Assembly (NCBI RefSeq): GCF_024721175.1
Contig: NZ_CP099399.1
Span: 1,240,001 to 1,304,000 of the forward strand
Length of the DNA: 64,000 nt
Reading direction: 5' to 3'
Source of the DNA: Rhizobium sp. Pop5
GTDB taxonomy: Bacteria > Pseudomonadota > Alphaproteobacteria > Rhizobiales > Rhizobiaceae
This document shows, one piece after another, positions 18,821-27,824 of the stretch. Each line of letters starts with the position of its first letter. Within the stretch, counting starts at the first letter, position 1. The notes beneath the pieces were generated by a model that was given only the letters and a program-made list of their open reading frames with translations, made no database searches and was not told the DNA's origin. The position numbers and the translations under genes are program-made.

Positions 18821-20080
18821 TTGTTTAAGAGGGCTCGGATCGCGGCGAAATCCGCAACGCGGCGATCGACATTCGCAAGGCGGGTTCTGGCTGCGGCGCT
18901 CGTCGCCGTTTGCCTCCTGCCTGAGGTCGCGGGCTCCGCGCAAACGAAAGATCCGCTGCTTGCCTACGGCGCGCGCATTATCGGCGATGACGCCAGAACA
19001 CGCATCGTCATCGATTTCGACCGCGAACCGCGTTTCTCCGTCCATTATATCGCCAATCCGGAACGCATCGTTGTCGATCTGCCGGCGACCGCCTTCGGGT
19101 TTCCGGCGAAGGATCTCGCCGCCCGCGGCCTCTTCAAGGATATCCGCTACGGCAAGATGGACGAGGAGAGCGCGCGTATCGTGCTGACGGCGGCAAGCCC
19201 GGTGAAGCTGGCGCTCGCGAAGGTGCAGGCCGACGAGGCCGGCAAGGGCCATCGCCTCGTTCTCGAGGCCGAGATGATCGACAAGCAGGCTTTTGCCGAA
19301 TTGGTCAGGACGCAATCCTGGAATGATCGGGCCGAAGCGGCTGAGACGACGAGCGCGATTCCGGCGCCGGAGAAGACTGCTCCCGGCGATTTCGTCATCG
19401 CCGTCGATGCCGGTCATGGCGGCATCGATACCGGTGCGATCGGCGTCGACACCAAGACCGAGGAAAAGCAGGTGACGCTCGCCTTCGCCAAGGCTTTGAC
19501 CGACCGGCTGAACAAGGAGCCCGGCATCAAGGCTTTCCTGACCCGCGAGGACGACGAATTCCTGTCGCTTTCGCAGCGCGTGCTGATTGCCCGTCAGAAC
19601 CATGCCGGCCTCTTCATTTCGCTGCACGCCGACACGCTGAAACAGAAGGATATTCGTGGCGCGACCGTCTATACGATCTCTGACAAGGCCTCTGACAAAC
19701 TCGCCGCCGACCTTGCCGAACGCGAAAATCTCTCCGACCAGATTGCCGGCAAGGAAACGGTTGCCGAGCCGCCCGAAGTCGCCGATATCCTGCTTGACCT
19801 GACGCGGCGCGAAACGCAGGCCTTCTCGATTTCACTCGCCGAAAGCGTGTTGAATTCCTTCAGGGATCAGGTTGGCACGATCAACAATCCGCACCGCCAT
19901 GCCGGCTTCCGCGTGCTGCAGGCCCCTGATGTGCCGTCGATCCTTCTCGAACTCGGTTTCCTGTCGAATGCCGATGACGAGAAACGGCTGTTGGATGAGA
20001 CCTGGCGCGGCAAGATCGCCGATCTCCTGACCGATGCAGTCAAGCGATACCGCGCCGCCGTCATGGCGAATGGCGGTTGA
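18821..20080 (+). CDS. amiC: N-acetylmuramoyl-L-alanine amidase (periplasmic, AMIN + Amidase_3)
   Basis: 419 residues. A cationic N terminus and hydrophobic stretch (RRVLAAALVAVCLLPEVAGSA) form a signal peptide, possibly Tat-like given the RR pair. An AMIN domain (about 45-150) for septal targeting follows, then the zinc amidase domain with VDAGHGG (His199), LFISLHAD and SILLELGFLSN. It cleaves the amide bond between MurNAc and the stem peptide during cell separation. The start is TTG 18821: an in-frame stop lies at 18800-18802 and there is no ATG before the signal peptide, but the ribosome-binding site is weak. mrcA follows 355 bp downstream on the same strand, a common pairing in this order. 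Confidence 0.9.
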   Translation: MFKRARIAAKSATRRSTFARRVLAAALVAVCLLPEVAGSAQTKDPLLAYGARIIGDDARTRIVIDFDREPRFSVHYIANPERIVVDLPATAFGFPAKDLAARGLFKDIRYGKMDEESARIVLTAASPVKLALAKVQADEAGKGHRLVLEAEMIDKQAFAELVRTQSWNDRAEAAETTSAIPAPEKTAPGDFVIAVDAGHGGIDTGAIGVDTKTEEKQVTLAFAKALTDRLNKEPGIKAFLTREDDEFLSLSQRVLIARQNHAGLFISLHADTLKQKDIRGATVYTISDKASDKLAADLAERENLSDQIAGKETVAEPPEVADILLDLTRRETQAFSISLAESVLNSFRDQVGTINNPHRHAGFRVLQAPDVPSILLELGFLSNADDEKRLLDETWRGKIADLLTDAVKRYRAAVMANGG

Positions 20081-20435
20081 TGCCCCATTTGCCGAGCGGT
20101 TGGCAGCAGCAACATGTGCAAAAACAAATGCTAAGGCGCATCGCGTGAATCAAATTCTGAGCGAAACCTTTCCTGAGTGCCGAAGGGGAGGGCGTTGCTC
20201 GGATGCGACACTGCCGATGAAACGCAGGCACAACCGTGAATGCGGCGGGCAGAGCCCTATTTTCCTCACATTCGCGCCGTTACTCCGGTCTATGTGTTTC
20301 GCAATAAGTGAGACGAAATCGGCTTGTAGCGCCAACGCGCATGGGGTAAGCCCCGCAGCGTGCAAAGAGACATGATCTGTGCGATTGTGCGGCTGCGCCG
20401 ATCTAATGATTAGACATACCGGTAGCTGAAAAAAT
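20081..20435. other. amiC-mrcA intergenic region
   Basis: 355 bases without a supported gene. Lower G+C than the flanks. A small GGGG-taag-CCCC hairpin is visible near 20344-20355. It presumably holds the mrcA promoter, but I see no clear consensus, operator repeat or terminator. Confidence 0.4.
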
Positions 20436-22883
20436 ATGGTTAGACTTCTTGGATATTTCTTCGGAATAGCGTGCGTCGGATTCCTGGGCGCCGCGGCTGT
20501 TGTTGCCGTCTATCTGGCGAGCGTGACGAAGGATCTTCCGGACTATGCCGTATTGAGCAGCTATGAGCCGCCGGTCACGACACGTGTCCATGCCGGCAAC
20601 GGCGCGCTGATGGCCGAATATGCCAAACAGCGGCGCTTGTTCCTGCCAATCCAGGCCGTGCCCGATCGCGTCAAGGCAGCCTTCCTTTCGGCCGAAGACA
20701 AGAATTTCTATCAACACCCGGGTATCGATGTCACAGGCTTCATGCGTGCCGTGGTCGCCTATTTGACCGGCGGTCCGACGCAGGGCGGTTCGACCATTAC
20801 GCAACAGGTGGCAAAGAATTTCCTGCTGTCGAGCGAACAGACCATGGAGCGCAAGGCCAAGGAAGCGATCCTGTCCTTCCGCATCGAACAGGCCTACAGC
20901 AAGGACAAGATTCTCGAGCTTTATCTGAACGAGATTTTCTTCGGCCTCAATTCCTATGGCGTCGCCAGCGCTTCCCTTACCTATTTCAATAAGTCTGTCA
21001 GCGAGTTGACGATTGCCGAGGCGGCATACCTCGCATCGCTGCCAAAGGGACCGGCCAACTACCATCCCTTCCGCCATCCCGAAGCCGCAATCACGCGCCG
21101 CAACTGGGTGATCGACCGGATGGTCGAGAATGGCTATGTCAGCCAGAGCGATGGCGCGGAAGCCAAGAAGCAGCCCCTTGGCGTCACGGTCCGCAGTTCC
21201 GGCCCCTCGCTCTTTGCCTCGGATTATTTCGCCGAAGCCGTACGCCGTCAGCTGATCGACCAGTATGGCGAAAAGGCCCTCTATGAAGGCGGCCTTTCGG
21301 TGCGAACCTCGCTCGATCCGCAGATGCAGCTTGCAGCCCGCAAGGCACTGCAGGACGGCCTCGTCACATATGACGAGCGCCGTGGTTTCCACGGCCCGAT
21401 CAGCCAGATCGACGCAAGTGGCGACTGGGGCAAGGCACTTGCCGATATTCCCGCTCTTTCCGACGTGCCGGAGTGGCAACTCGCTGTCGTGCTCGCCGTC
21501 TCCGACAGCAACGTCGATATCGGCCTGCAACCGGACAAGGACGGGAGAGGCAAGGTAGGGACCGACCGTCAACGGGGCACGATCGACGCCAAGAATATGC
21601 AATGGGCTTTCCGTTCATCGGACGGCTCCCGCAAGACCACGAAATCGCCGGTCGGCGCGGTAGCTCCCGGTGACGTCGTCTATGTCGAGAAGCTCGGCGA
21701 CGATGCGTCGACTTCCTATCGTCTGCGTCAGCCGCCGAAGGTCCAGGGCGGTCTCGTCGCCATGGACCCGAAGACCGGCCGCGTGCTCGCCATGGTCGGC
21801 GGCTTTTCCTATGGCCAGTCCGAATTCAACCGCGCGACCCAGGCGATGCGTCAGCCGGGCTCTTCGTTCAAGCCCTTCGTCTACGCTGCGGCGATGGACA
21901 ATGGTTATACACCGGCTTCCGTCATCATGGATGCGCCGATCGAGATCGTCTCGGGCGGCCAGGTCTGGAAGCCGGAAAATTACGGCGGTGAAGTCGGCGG
22001 CCCGTCGACGCTGCGCTCGGGTATCGAGCACTCGCGCAACCTGATGACCGTGCGCCTTGCCAACGATCTCGGCATGAACATCGTAGCCGAATATGCTGAG
22101 CGCTTCGGCATCTACGATCACATGCTGCCGGTTCTCTCCATGTCGCTCGGCGCCGGCGATACCACGGTGCTGCGCATGGTCTCGGCCTATTCGGTCATCG
22201 CCAATGGCGGCAAGCAGATCAAGCCGACATTGATCGACCGCATTCAGGACCGCTACGGCAAGACGATCTTCAAACATGAGGAGCGTCTCTGCGAGGGCTG
22301 CAATGCCGGCGACTGGCAGAATCAGGAAGAGCCGAATGTCGTCGATAACCGTGAAACCGTCCTCGACCCGATGACCGCCTACCAGATCACCTCGATGATG
22401 CAGGGCGTTATCCAGCGCGGCACTGCCGCCGGCAAGGTCGATCTCGGCGGTCGTGACGTCGCGGGCAAGACCGGCACCACCAACGACGAGAAGGACGCCT
22501 GGTTCGTCGGCTTCACGCCGGATCTGGTCGCTGGTCTCTATATGGGCTTCGATACGCCGGCCCCGCTCGGCCGCGGCGGCACCGGCGGCGGTCTCTCCGC
22601 GCCGATCTTCAATGAATTCATGCAGGCTGCCGTCAAGGACATGGCGGAATCGAAGTTCGTTATCCCGCCGGGCATGAACCTGATCCCGATCGACCGCAAG
22701 ACCGGCATGGCCGCTGTCGAGGGCGATCCGAACACCATCATCGAGGCCTTCAAGCCGGGTACCGGCCCAGCCGACAGCTTCTCCGTCATCGGCATGGACA
22801 GCACCATGGCTCCCGACGAGATACTGAAGACCTCCCCGCAGGCCAACCAGGCCGTTCAGACCGGCACGCCCGGCCTCTTCTGA
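20436..22883 (+). CDS. mrcA: Penicillin-binding protein 1A (bifunctional transglycosylase/transpeptidase)
   Basis: 815 residues. One N-terminal membrane anchor (about 5-29) precedes a GT51 glycosyltransferase domain with the catalytic Glu87 in AEDKNFYQHPG and GGSTITQQVAKN. An OB-like insert follows, then the transpeptidase domain with SSFK (Ser476-Lys479), SRN (533-535) and KTGT (678-681). It polymerises glycan strands and cross-links peptides in the periplasm. All catalytic motifs are intact. The start ATG 20436 has only a weak purine-rich stretch before it (GGTAGCTGAAAAAAT). It lies between amiC and prfB, a conserved alphaproteobacterial order. Confidence 0.96.
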   Translation: MVRLLGYFFGIACVGFLGAAAVVAVYLASVTKDLPDYAVLSSYEPPVTTRVHAGNGALMAEYAKQRRLFLPIQAVPDRVKAAFLSAEDKNFYQHPGIDVTGFMRAVVAYLTGGPTQGGSTITQQVAKNFLLSSEQTMERKAKEAILSFRIEQAYSKDKILELYLNEIFFGLNSYGVASASLTYFNKSVSELTIAEAAYLASLPKGPANYHPFRHPEAAITRRNWVIDRMVENGYVSQSDGAEAKKQPLGVTVRSSGPSLFASDYFAEAVRRQLIDQYGEKALYEGGLSVRTSLDPQMQLAARKALQDGLVTYDERRGFHGPISQIDASGDWGKALADIPALSDVPEWQLAVVLAVSDSNVDIGLQPDKDGRGKVGTDRQRGTIDAKNMQWAFRSSDGSRKTTKSPVGAVAPGDVVYVEKLGDDASTSYRLRQPPKVQGGLVAMDPKTGRVLAMVGGFSYGQSEFNRATQAMRQPGSSFKPFVYAAAMDNGYTPASVIMDAPIEIVSGGQVWKPENYGGEVGGPSTLRSGIEHSRNLMTVRLANDLGMNIVAEYAERFGIYDHMLPVLSMSLGAGDTTVLRMVSAYSVIANGGKQIKPTLIDRIQDRYGKTIFKHEERLCEGCNAGDWQNQEEPNVVDNRETVLDPMTAYQITSMMQGVIQRGTAAGKVDLGGRDVAGKTGTTNDEKDAWFVGFTPDLVAGLYMGFDTPAPLGRGGTGGGLSAPIFNEFMQAAVKDMAESKFVIPPGMNLIPIDRKTGMAAVEGDPNTIIEAFKPGTGPADSFSVIGMDSTMAPDEILKTSPQANQAVQTGTPGLF

Positions 22884-22982
22884 CCGCCGTCGAATTTGGA
22901 CGTCTATAGCGGCTCTTTACATCCGCCGCAGGCGTCTCTATGTCACCAGCACTTGATAAGACCGATACAGAGAAGCAGGAAA

Positions 22983-24115
22983 ATGCGAGCTGAAATCGAA
23001 AACGTGGTCGATGAAACCAAGCAGGCTATCACCCTGCTGAGGAGGCATCTTTGACTGGGACCAGGCGATAAGACGACTGGACTGGTTGAACAATAAGGCA
23101 GAGGACCCGAACCTCTGGAACGACGCCACCGAAGCGCAGAAGCTGATGCGCGAACGCCAGCAGCTCGATGACGGCATTACCGGCGTCAGGGCAGCTCGAA
23201 CAGCAGCTGAACGACAATATCGAGCTGATTGAACTCGGTGAGGAAGAGGGCGACGAAGGCATCGTCAAGGAGGCCGAGGACACGCTGAAGGCGTTGAAGG
23301 CCGAGGCTGCGCGCCGCCAGGTGGAAGCGATGCTCTCCGGCGAGGCCGACGGCAACGACACCTATCTCGAAGTCCATTCCGGCGCCGGCGGCACCGAAAG
23401 CCAGGACTGGGCGAACATGCTTCTGCGCATGTACACCCGCTGGGCTGAGCGTCAGCGTTTCAAGGTCGAGCTTCTCGAAGTCCACGACGGTGAAGAAGCG
23501 GGCATCAAATCCGCGACGCTGCTCGTCAAGGGCCACAACGCCTATGGCTGGCTGAAGACGGAGTCGGGCGTGCACCGCCTCGTGCGTATCTCGCCTTATG
23601 ACAGCAACGCGCGTCGCCACACGTCCTTCTCATCGATCTGGGTCTATCCTGTTGTCGACGACTCTATCAACATCGAGATCAACGAAAGCGACTGCCGTAT
23701 CGACACGTATCGTTCGTCGGGCGCCGGCGGTCAGCACGTCAACACGACCGACTCGGCAGTGCGTATCACGCATATTCCGACGGGCATCGTCGTTGCCTGC
23801 CAGCAGGAACGCTCGCAGCACAAGAACCGCGCCAAGGCCTGGGAAATGCTGCGTGCCCGCATGTACGAAGCCGAATTGAAGAAGCGGGAAGAGGCTGCAA
23901 ACGCCGAAGCCGCCTCGAAGACGGATATCGGCTGGGGCCATCAGATCCGCTCCTACGTCCTGCAGCCCTACCAGCTGGTCAAGGATTTACGCACCGGTGT
24001 CGCCAGCACAGCGCCGGACGATGTGCTCGACGGCGAGTTGAACGAGTTCATGGAAGCGGCCCTTGCCCATCGCATCAGTGGTGCCGCCGATGCCGTTGTC
24101 GACGATGTCGATTGA
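22983..24115 (+). CDS. prfB: Peptide chain release factor 2 (programmed frameshift plus an apparent extra base)
   Basis: Frame 1 begins at ATG 22983 and stops at TGA 23052-23054 after 23 codons. The site AGGAGG-cat-CTT-TGA-C is the classical RF2 autoregulatory +1 frameshift. Translation then continues from GAC 23053 as [22 protein letters not shown]... A second break occurs at the run GGG 23189-23191, where one G too many stops the frame; removing it restores ...[18 protein letters not shown]. The rest is intact, with GGQ in [10 protein letters not shown] and the stop-codon recognition region [13 protein letters not shown] (Tyr where E. coli has Phe). Corrected length is 376 residues, normal for RF2, which releases peptides at UGA and UAA. 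Confidence 0.93.
23034..23056 (+). promoter_or_regulatory. Programmed +1 frameshift site of prfB
   Basis: An internal Shine-Dalgarno-like AGGAGG lies three bases before CTT TGA C. When RF2 is scarce, the ribosome pauses at UGA and slips +1 on CUU, continuing in GAC. When RF2 is plentiful it terminates. Spacing and slip codon match the conserved bacterial arrangement. Confidence 0.93.
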
Positions 24116-24137
24116 CGGATAAAAGCAAGATCGAGAC

Positions 24138-24170
24138 GAAAAGGCCCCGGTAACGGGGCTTTTCTTTTGC
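24138..24170 (+). terminator. Rho-independent terminator of prfB
   Basis: Stem AAAAG(G)CCCCG / CGGGGCTTTT with one bulged G and a GTAA-type loop, followed by CTTTTGC. It starts about 25 bases after the prfB stop. Confidence 0.75.
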
Positions 24171-25190
24171 TCAGGCCGTCGCGCCGATATCGGTGCCTTG
24201 AAACAGCGCTGCCGACAGATCGGCAACCGTGTCATGAATGGCTGCGCGCTCGATGCCCGGGGGATCGGTGAAAAGCTCTGCCGCAAAGGCAAGGCCAAGA
24301 CCGGTGCCTTCGGGCACAAAGACGTAATGTCCAAGACCGCCGCCGAGGATTTTAAGAGCGCTGCGTTTCAGCCGTGCATGCAGCCATGATGAACATTCTT
24401 CCGCTGGCGCCGCACTGTCGGCATCGCCGACCAGGATAAGGGCGGGCGAATCGACGGCTTTCAGGCTTTCTTCACTGAAACCGAGAACGGATCGGCCGGG
24501 CGCGCAGACGAGCGCGGCTTTGATTCTCGCGTCTCGATAGGACCATGACATGCGGGACCATGAGTCGCGAAACACGGCGCTGGTGCGAAGTAATGTCGGA
24601 ATGTGATCGGCCAGATCGGGAAATTCCCTCGGGCCGCGCGGACCGCCCGGCTTCAGCCTCGACGGTTCGAATTGCGAGAACTGGGCGACGGCGCCGAGCA
24701 ACAGCATCACGCTGTAGGCGCCGGCCGAAAATCCTGCGGCGAACACACGCGATAGATCGATATGGTCTGAAAGGTCGCCCAGCCAGTCGCTGGAATGATC
24801 GAGCATGTGGCTGAGGTCAGGCGCCCGCTCCCAAAGGCAGGCGAAGCCTTCGGCGCGATAGGGCTCGCCTCCGGTATTGCCGTGATGATTGACGCCGAGC
24901 GCTGCAAATCCGCGATGGACCAGGCGTCGCGCCAGCCATTCCAGCCCGGCGGCAGATCCGCCGGTTCCATGCGAGAGAAGAACGAGAGGATAAGGCCCCG
25001 CTGCGGGCCGAATGGGCGCATCGCGTGCGACCGCCGCTTTCTGGAACCAGCTTCTCTCCGGAAAATCACTTTCCTCCGCCTCGTCAGCGGCGGGGTACCA
25101 GAGGGACCAACTGATCGGTCTCGGGCCGTCGGAGTTCCAGTTCGGCCTTTTCTCGTCGTAGAGGACGCCGTCGCGAAAGCCGAGCTTCAT
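24171..25190 (-). CDS. Alpha/beta hydrolase, dienelactone-hydrolase / PAF-acetylhydrolase-like
   Basis: 339 residues with an alpha/beta hydrolase core: oxyanion-hole segment LLSHGTGG (71-78), nucleophile elbow AAGFSAGA with Ser155, a likely acid in ILVGDADS, and a likely catalytic His in LGGGLGHYVFVPEG. No signal peptide is evident, so it is probably cytoplasmic. The start ATG 25190 is preceded by GGGAG. The layout is close to proteins annotated as predicted dienelactone hydrolases; the substrate cannot be inferred. It converges on prfB and follows a secreted hypothetical protein gene on the same strand (35-bp gap), so the two may form a small operon. Confidence 0.8.
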   Translation of the reverse strand: MKLGFRDGVLYDEKRPNWNSDGPRPISWSLWYPAADEAEESDFPERSWFQKAAVARDAPIRPAAGPYPLVLLSHGTGGSAAGLEWLARRLVHRGFAALGVNHHGNTGGEPYRAEGFACLWERAPDLSHMLDHSSDWLGDLSDHIDLSRVFAAGFSAGAYSVMLLLGAVAQFSQFEPSRLKPGGPRGPREFPDLADHIPTLLRTSAVFRDSWSRMSWSYRDARIKAALVCAPGRSVLGFSEESLKAVDSPALILVGDADSAAPAEECSSWLHARLKRSALKILGGGLGHYVFVPEGTGLGLAFAAELFTDPPGIERAAIHDTVADLSAALFQGTDIGATA

Positions 25191-25224
25191 CTCCCGGATG
25201 CCTCTCCGAACGGGACCTCGCTGT

Positions 25225-25734
25225 TCAATTGGTCGCCTTCTCGACGGTAATGTCGCCGAATTCGTCGATCAGCACGGTCCAGCCATCGGGTTCCGCCGCG
25301 GGATCGGTCTTGAGATAGACGGTGGCGAAGAGCCCCGGCTCCTTGATCAGACCGTTCGAATTCTCGGGACGTATATCGGTGACATAAGGCTTCAGGTCGC
25401 TGAATTCCTGCAGCTCGATGGTCGAGACCACAGCCGGATCGGTCGCGGTCTGGGCAATCTGCTGCAGATAGAGCTTCGAGGTCCTGTCCGGCTGGCGGAC
25501 GGCAAAGAGCTTGTAGTAGCCGTGACGCTTCACGGTTTTTCCGTCGGGATCGGCAGCGGCCTCGGCACCTGTGGGCGCCCGCTCGACTGCAGGCGAGTGA
25601 CCGTCGTCCTCCCAATAGCCGGTGCTGGTCGCAAAAATCACCGATGCCGGCAGGATGGCATCCTGCGCCGGGGCTGCTACGGCCGACCATCCCAGAAGGA
25701 AAACCGTTGTCATCAATAGCTGTCGCATTGCCAT
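25225..25734 (-). CDS. Secreted protein of unknown function
   Basis: 169 residues with a cleavable signal peptide (MAMRQLLMTTVFLLGWSAVA, probable cleavage after APA). The mature part is polar with no cysteine, no transmembrane segment and no motif I recognise. An internal ATG two codons further on is an alternative start. The gene begins 4 bases after the NAD kinase stop on the same strand, so it is probably co-transcribed and translationally coupled with it. The context does not suggest a specific job. Confidence 0.75.
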   Translation of the reverse strand: MAMRQLLMTTVFLLGWSAVAAPAQDAILPASVIFATSTGYWEDDGHSPAVERAPTGAEAAADPDGKTVKRHGYYKLFAVRQPDRTSKLYLQQIAQTATDPAVVSTIELQEFSDLKPYVTDIRPENSNGLIKEPGLFATVYLKTDPAAEPDGWTVLIDEFGDITVEKATN

Positions 25735-25738
25735 CGTC

Positions 25739-26513
25739 TCAATCCTTGAACTGCTCGGCGAGAATACGGTCGGACCACGAGCGGTCTGGATCGGAAAGGA
25801 TACGAGCCGTCATATGCTCGGACTGGGCGATGCGGACATGCAGCACCGATTTGACCTCGGTATTGTCGGCCACCGCATTCACCGGCCGCTTTATCGGCTC
25901 GAGAACATCGATATCGACGGTGACCTTGTTCGGAAGCAGCGCTCCCCTCCAGCGTCGCGGCCTGGAAGGCGCTGACCGGCGTCATGGCGAGCAAGGGCGC
26001 CTCGAGCGGCAGGATCGGTCCGTGGGCGGAGAGATTATAGGCCGTCGACCCGGCAGGCGTTGCCACCATCAGTCCGTCGCAGATCAGTTCTTCCAGGCGC
26101 ACGCGCCCGTCCACCACGACCCTCAGATTGGCGGCCTGATAGGACTGGCGGAACAGATAGACCTCGTTGATGGCGAGCGCGGTGGTGTTGGTGCCGTCGG
26201 CATTGGCCGTCGTCATCTTCAACGGCCGGAAGGCGTTTTCGACGGCAGAACAGATGCGCTCCTGAAGCCGGTCGGTGCGGTAATCATTCATCAGGAACCC
26301 GACGGAACCGCGATTCATGCCATAGACCAGCTTGCCGGAGTTCATGGTGCTATGAAGCGTCTGCAGCATGAAACCGTCGCCGCCGAGCGCGACGATGACG
26401 TCGGCTTTCTCCGCCGGCACGTCGCCATAGAGCTGAATCAACTCTTCGCGTGCTGCGAGTGCCTCCATCGTCGGCGAGGCGAGAAAGGAAAGCGTCTGAA
26501 ATGAACGGCCCAT
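25739..26513 (-). CDS. nadK: NAD kinase, frame broken by an apparent extra base
   Basis: The frame from ATG 26513 gives MGRSFQTLSFLASPTMEALA, then the nucleotide-binding GGDGFML (44-50), YGMNRGSVGFLMND and DGLMVATPAGSTAYNLSAHGP, all typical of NAD kinases. After LLAMTPVSAF the reading becomes unrelated. Dropping one of the two G bases at 25964-25965 (plus strand) restores RPRRWRGALLPNKVTVDIDV and a proper end at TGA 25739-25741, giving 257 residues, the usual rhizobial length. It phosphorylates NAD to NADP in the cytoplasm. Without correction the frame runs on to 25713 and overlaps the next gene. Since NAD kinase is normally essential, I favour a sequence error. Confidence 0.9.
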
Positions 26514-26721
26514 GCGATGCCCTTTGTGAAGCTGCTCTAGCTAAAGGATAAAGGGCTGGTGCGACAAGGACTTTTGCAGTGCGAGGTTTCGCTTCGACGC
26601 CAATCGTCAACGACAACAGATTGGGTGAGCGGCCGATAGCTGGCTCTTGGTGCACTCCGCCGTCGCCCGAGGATGGATTTTTCTTTACAGAATCGCAGAA
26701 TCTGTTAGTTGGGCAGCTATT

Positions 26722-26797
<76 letters not shown>

Positions 26798-26908
26798 TCC
26801 TCATTCCGCGATTGGCGTTGTCTCGATGAACGGCGCATGAAGCACCGCTTCAGCGGCAATTCAGCCGTGGCGGTGCATCTTATCCTCATCGTCAATGAGG
26901 AACCTGCC

Positions 26909-27238
26909 ATGAAGATCGCGCATATTGTTCTGATCGCTGCCATTTCCGCTGGCGCGGCTTTCGCGTCCATCGCGCCCGCAAGCGCCATGCCCGTCGACCG
27001 CCCGGCAGTCTCTGCGCAAGCCGATATCGTCCAAATCCACGACAGCTGGCGGAGTGATCGCTGGCGTGATGACCGTGACTGGCGTGACGATCGGGATTGG
27101 CGTGATCGCCGCGAGTGGCGTCCGTCCGACTGGCGGTATGAGCGTCGTCACTGGCGGCCGTGGCGTGTCGAGGGTTGGCGGGAGCGCCGTGAGTGGCGTT
27201 ACGACGATCGCGAGATGCCCCGGTTCTATCGCGGCTAA
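26909..27238 (+). CDS. Small secreted Trp/Arg/Asp-rich repeat protein
   Basis: 109 residues. The signal peptide MKIAHIVLIAAISAGAAFAS ends before ...APASAMPVD. The mature part is built of short repeats of W-R-D-D-R / W-R-D-R-R-E-W-R type from residue ~49 to the end, with alternating acidic and basic residues and about 14 tryptophans. I start at ATG 26909 because GAGGAA lies just upstream and the signal peptide begins there, although the frame is open back to 26837. No assigned function. The composition suggests an extended envelope or periplasmic protein, possibly anion- or cell-wall-binding (inference). Confidence 0.75.
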   Translation: MKIAHIVLIAAISAGAAFASIAPASAMPVDRPAVSAQADIVQIHDSWRSDRWRDDRDWRDDRDWRDRREWRPSDWRYERRHWRPWRVEGWRERREWRYDDREMPRFYRG

Positions 27239-27258
27239 GGCATGTGCTCCGCCGGCCC

Positions 27259-27396
27259 TCAATGCGTGACAGGTTCGTTGACGCTTGCTTCGATCCTGTC
27301 GCCATTGCCGGTCTGGCCGGCGCCAGACGGCGACATCATCACGATGCTGAGTACGGAGGCGACCATGAAGGCGATGACGGCGATCATCATCCGCAT
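27259..27396 (-). CDS. Small single-span membrane protein (45 residues)
   Basis: Begins MRMMIAVIAFMVASVLSIVMM, one hydrophobic helix, followed by a short polar tail ending VNEPVTH. A GAGG lies about 11 bases before ATG 27396. It is too short for standard gene calling. I do not recognise a family. It points the same way as the next small membrane protein gene (27461-27619) with a 64-base gap. Confidence 0.5.
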   Translation of the reverse strand: MRMMIAVIAFMVASVLSIVMMSPSGAGQTGNGDRIEASVNEPVTH

Positions 27397-27460
27397 AGGC
27401 GTTTAATCCTCGTTCGGTTGCGGGATTAACGCATGATCGCAGTCCGCGTTCCTGCCCGTT

Positions 27461-27619
27461 CTATTGCGCCGTTCCCGGCGTCGCGGGGCCGGGCGCCGTC
27501 GGCGATAGGGGATCGGGCTGGTGGACAGGATGCGTTGTGTCCACCCATATGATGCTGAGAATGATCCCGACGAAGACCGCGATGAAGAGGACACCGAAAA
27601 TCAGTGGTCGAATGGCCAT
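27461..27619 (-). CDS. Small single-span membrane protein with Pro-rich tail (52 residues)
   Basis: Starts MAIRPLIFGVLFIAVFVGII, a single hydrophobic helix, then a Pro/Thr-rich tail (HPVHQPDPLSPTAPGPATPG). AAGGAGG lies upstream of ATG 27619, a strong ribosome-binding site that decides this start over the longer open frame reaching 27772. Topology is probably N-in with the tail in the periplasm. Function unknown. Confidence 0.65.
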   Translation of the reverse strand: MAIRPLIFGVLFIAVFVGIILSIIWVDTTHPVHQPDPLSPTAPGPATPGTAQ

Positions 27620-27824
27620 GGGGCGGATGTTCCTCCTTGCCTCTGATCGATTGCGACAATCGGTCGTCGGCCGATCATAGTGCGCGAGAGCATCTTTCCA
27701 AGGTAAAAATGGATCTCTCGCGGTTTTGACTAAGCGCTGGACGATCGCCGCCCACAGTTTTGCATCTGTCACCCGGGTTCAAACCATGTCACAGATATCG
27801 AAAACATCGGGGGAGGCGGGGAAT

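Noticed and set aside
23168..24115. A shorter release factor beginning at 23168
   Set aside because: The start is arbitrary and loses the conserved N-terminal domain, which is encoded from 22983 with the programmed frameshift and one apparent extra base.
26837..26908. A longer N terminus for the Trp/Arg-rich protein
   Set aside because: The signal peptide and a GAGGAA ribosome-binding site place the start at 26909; the extension would bury the signal sequence.
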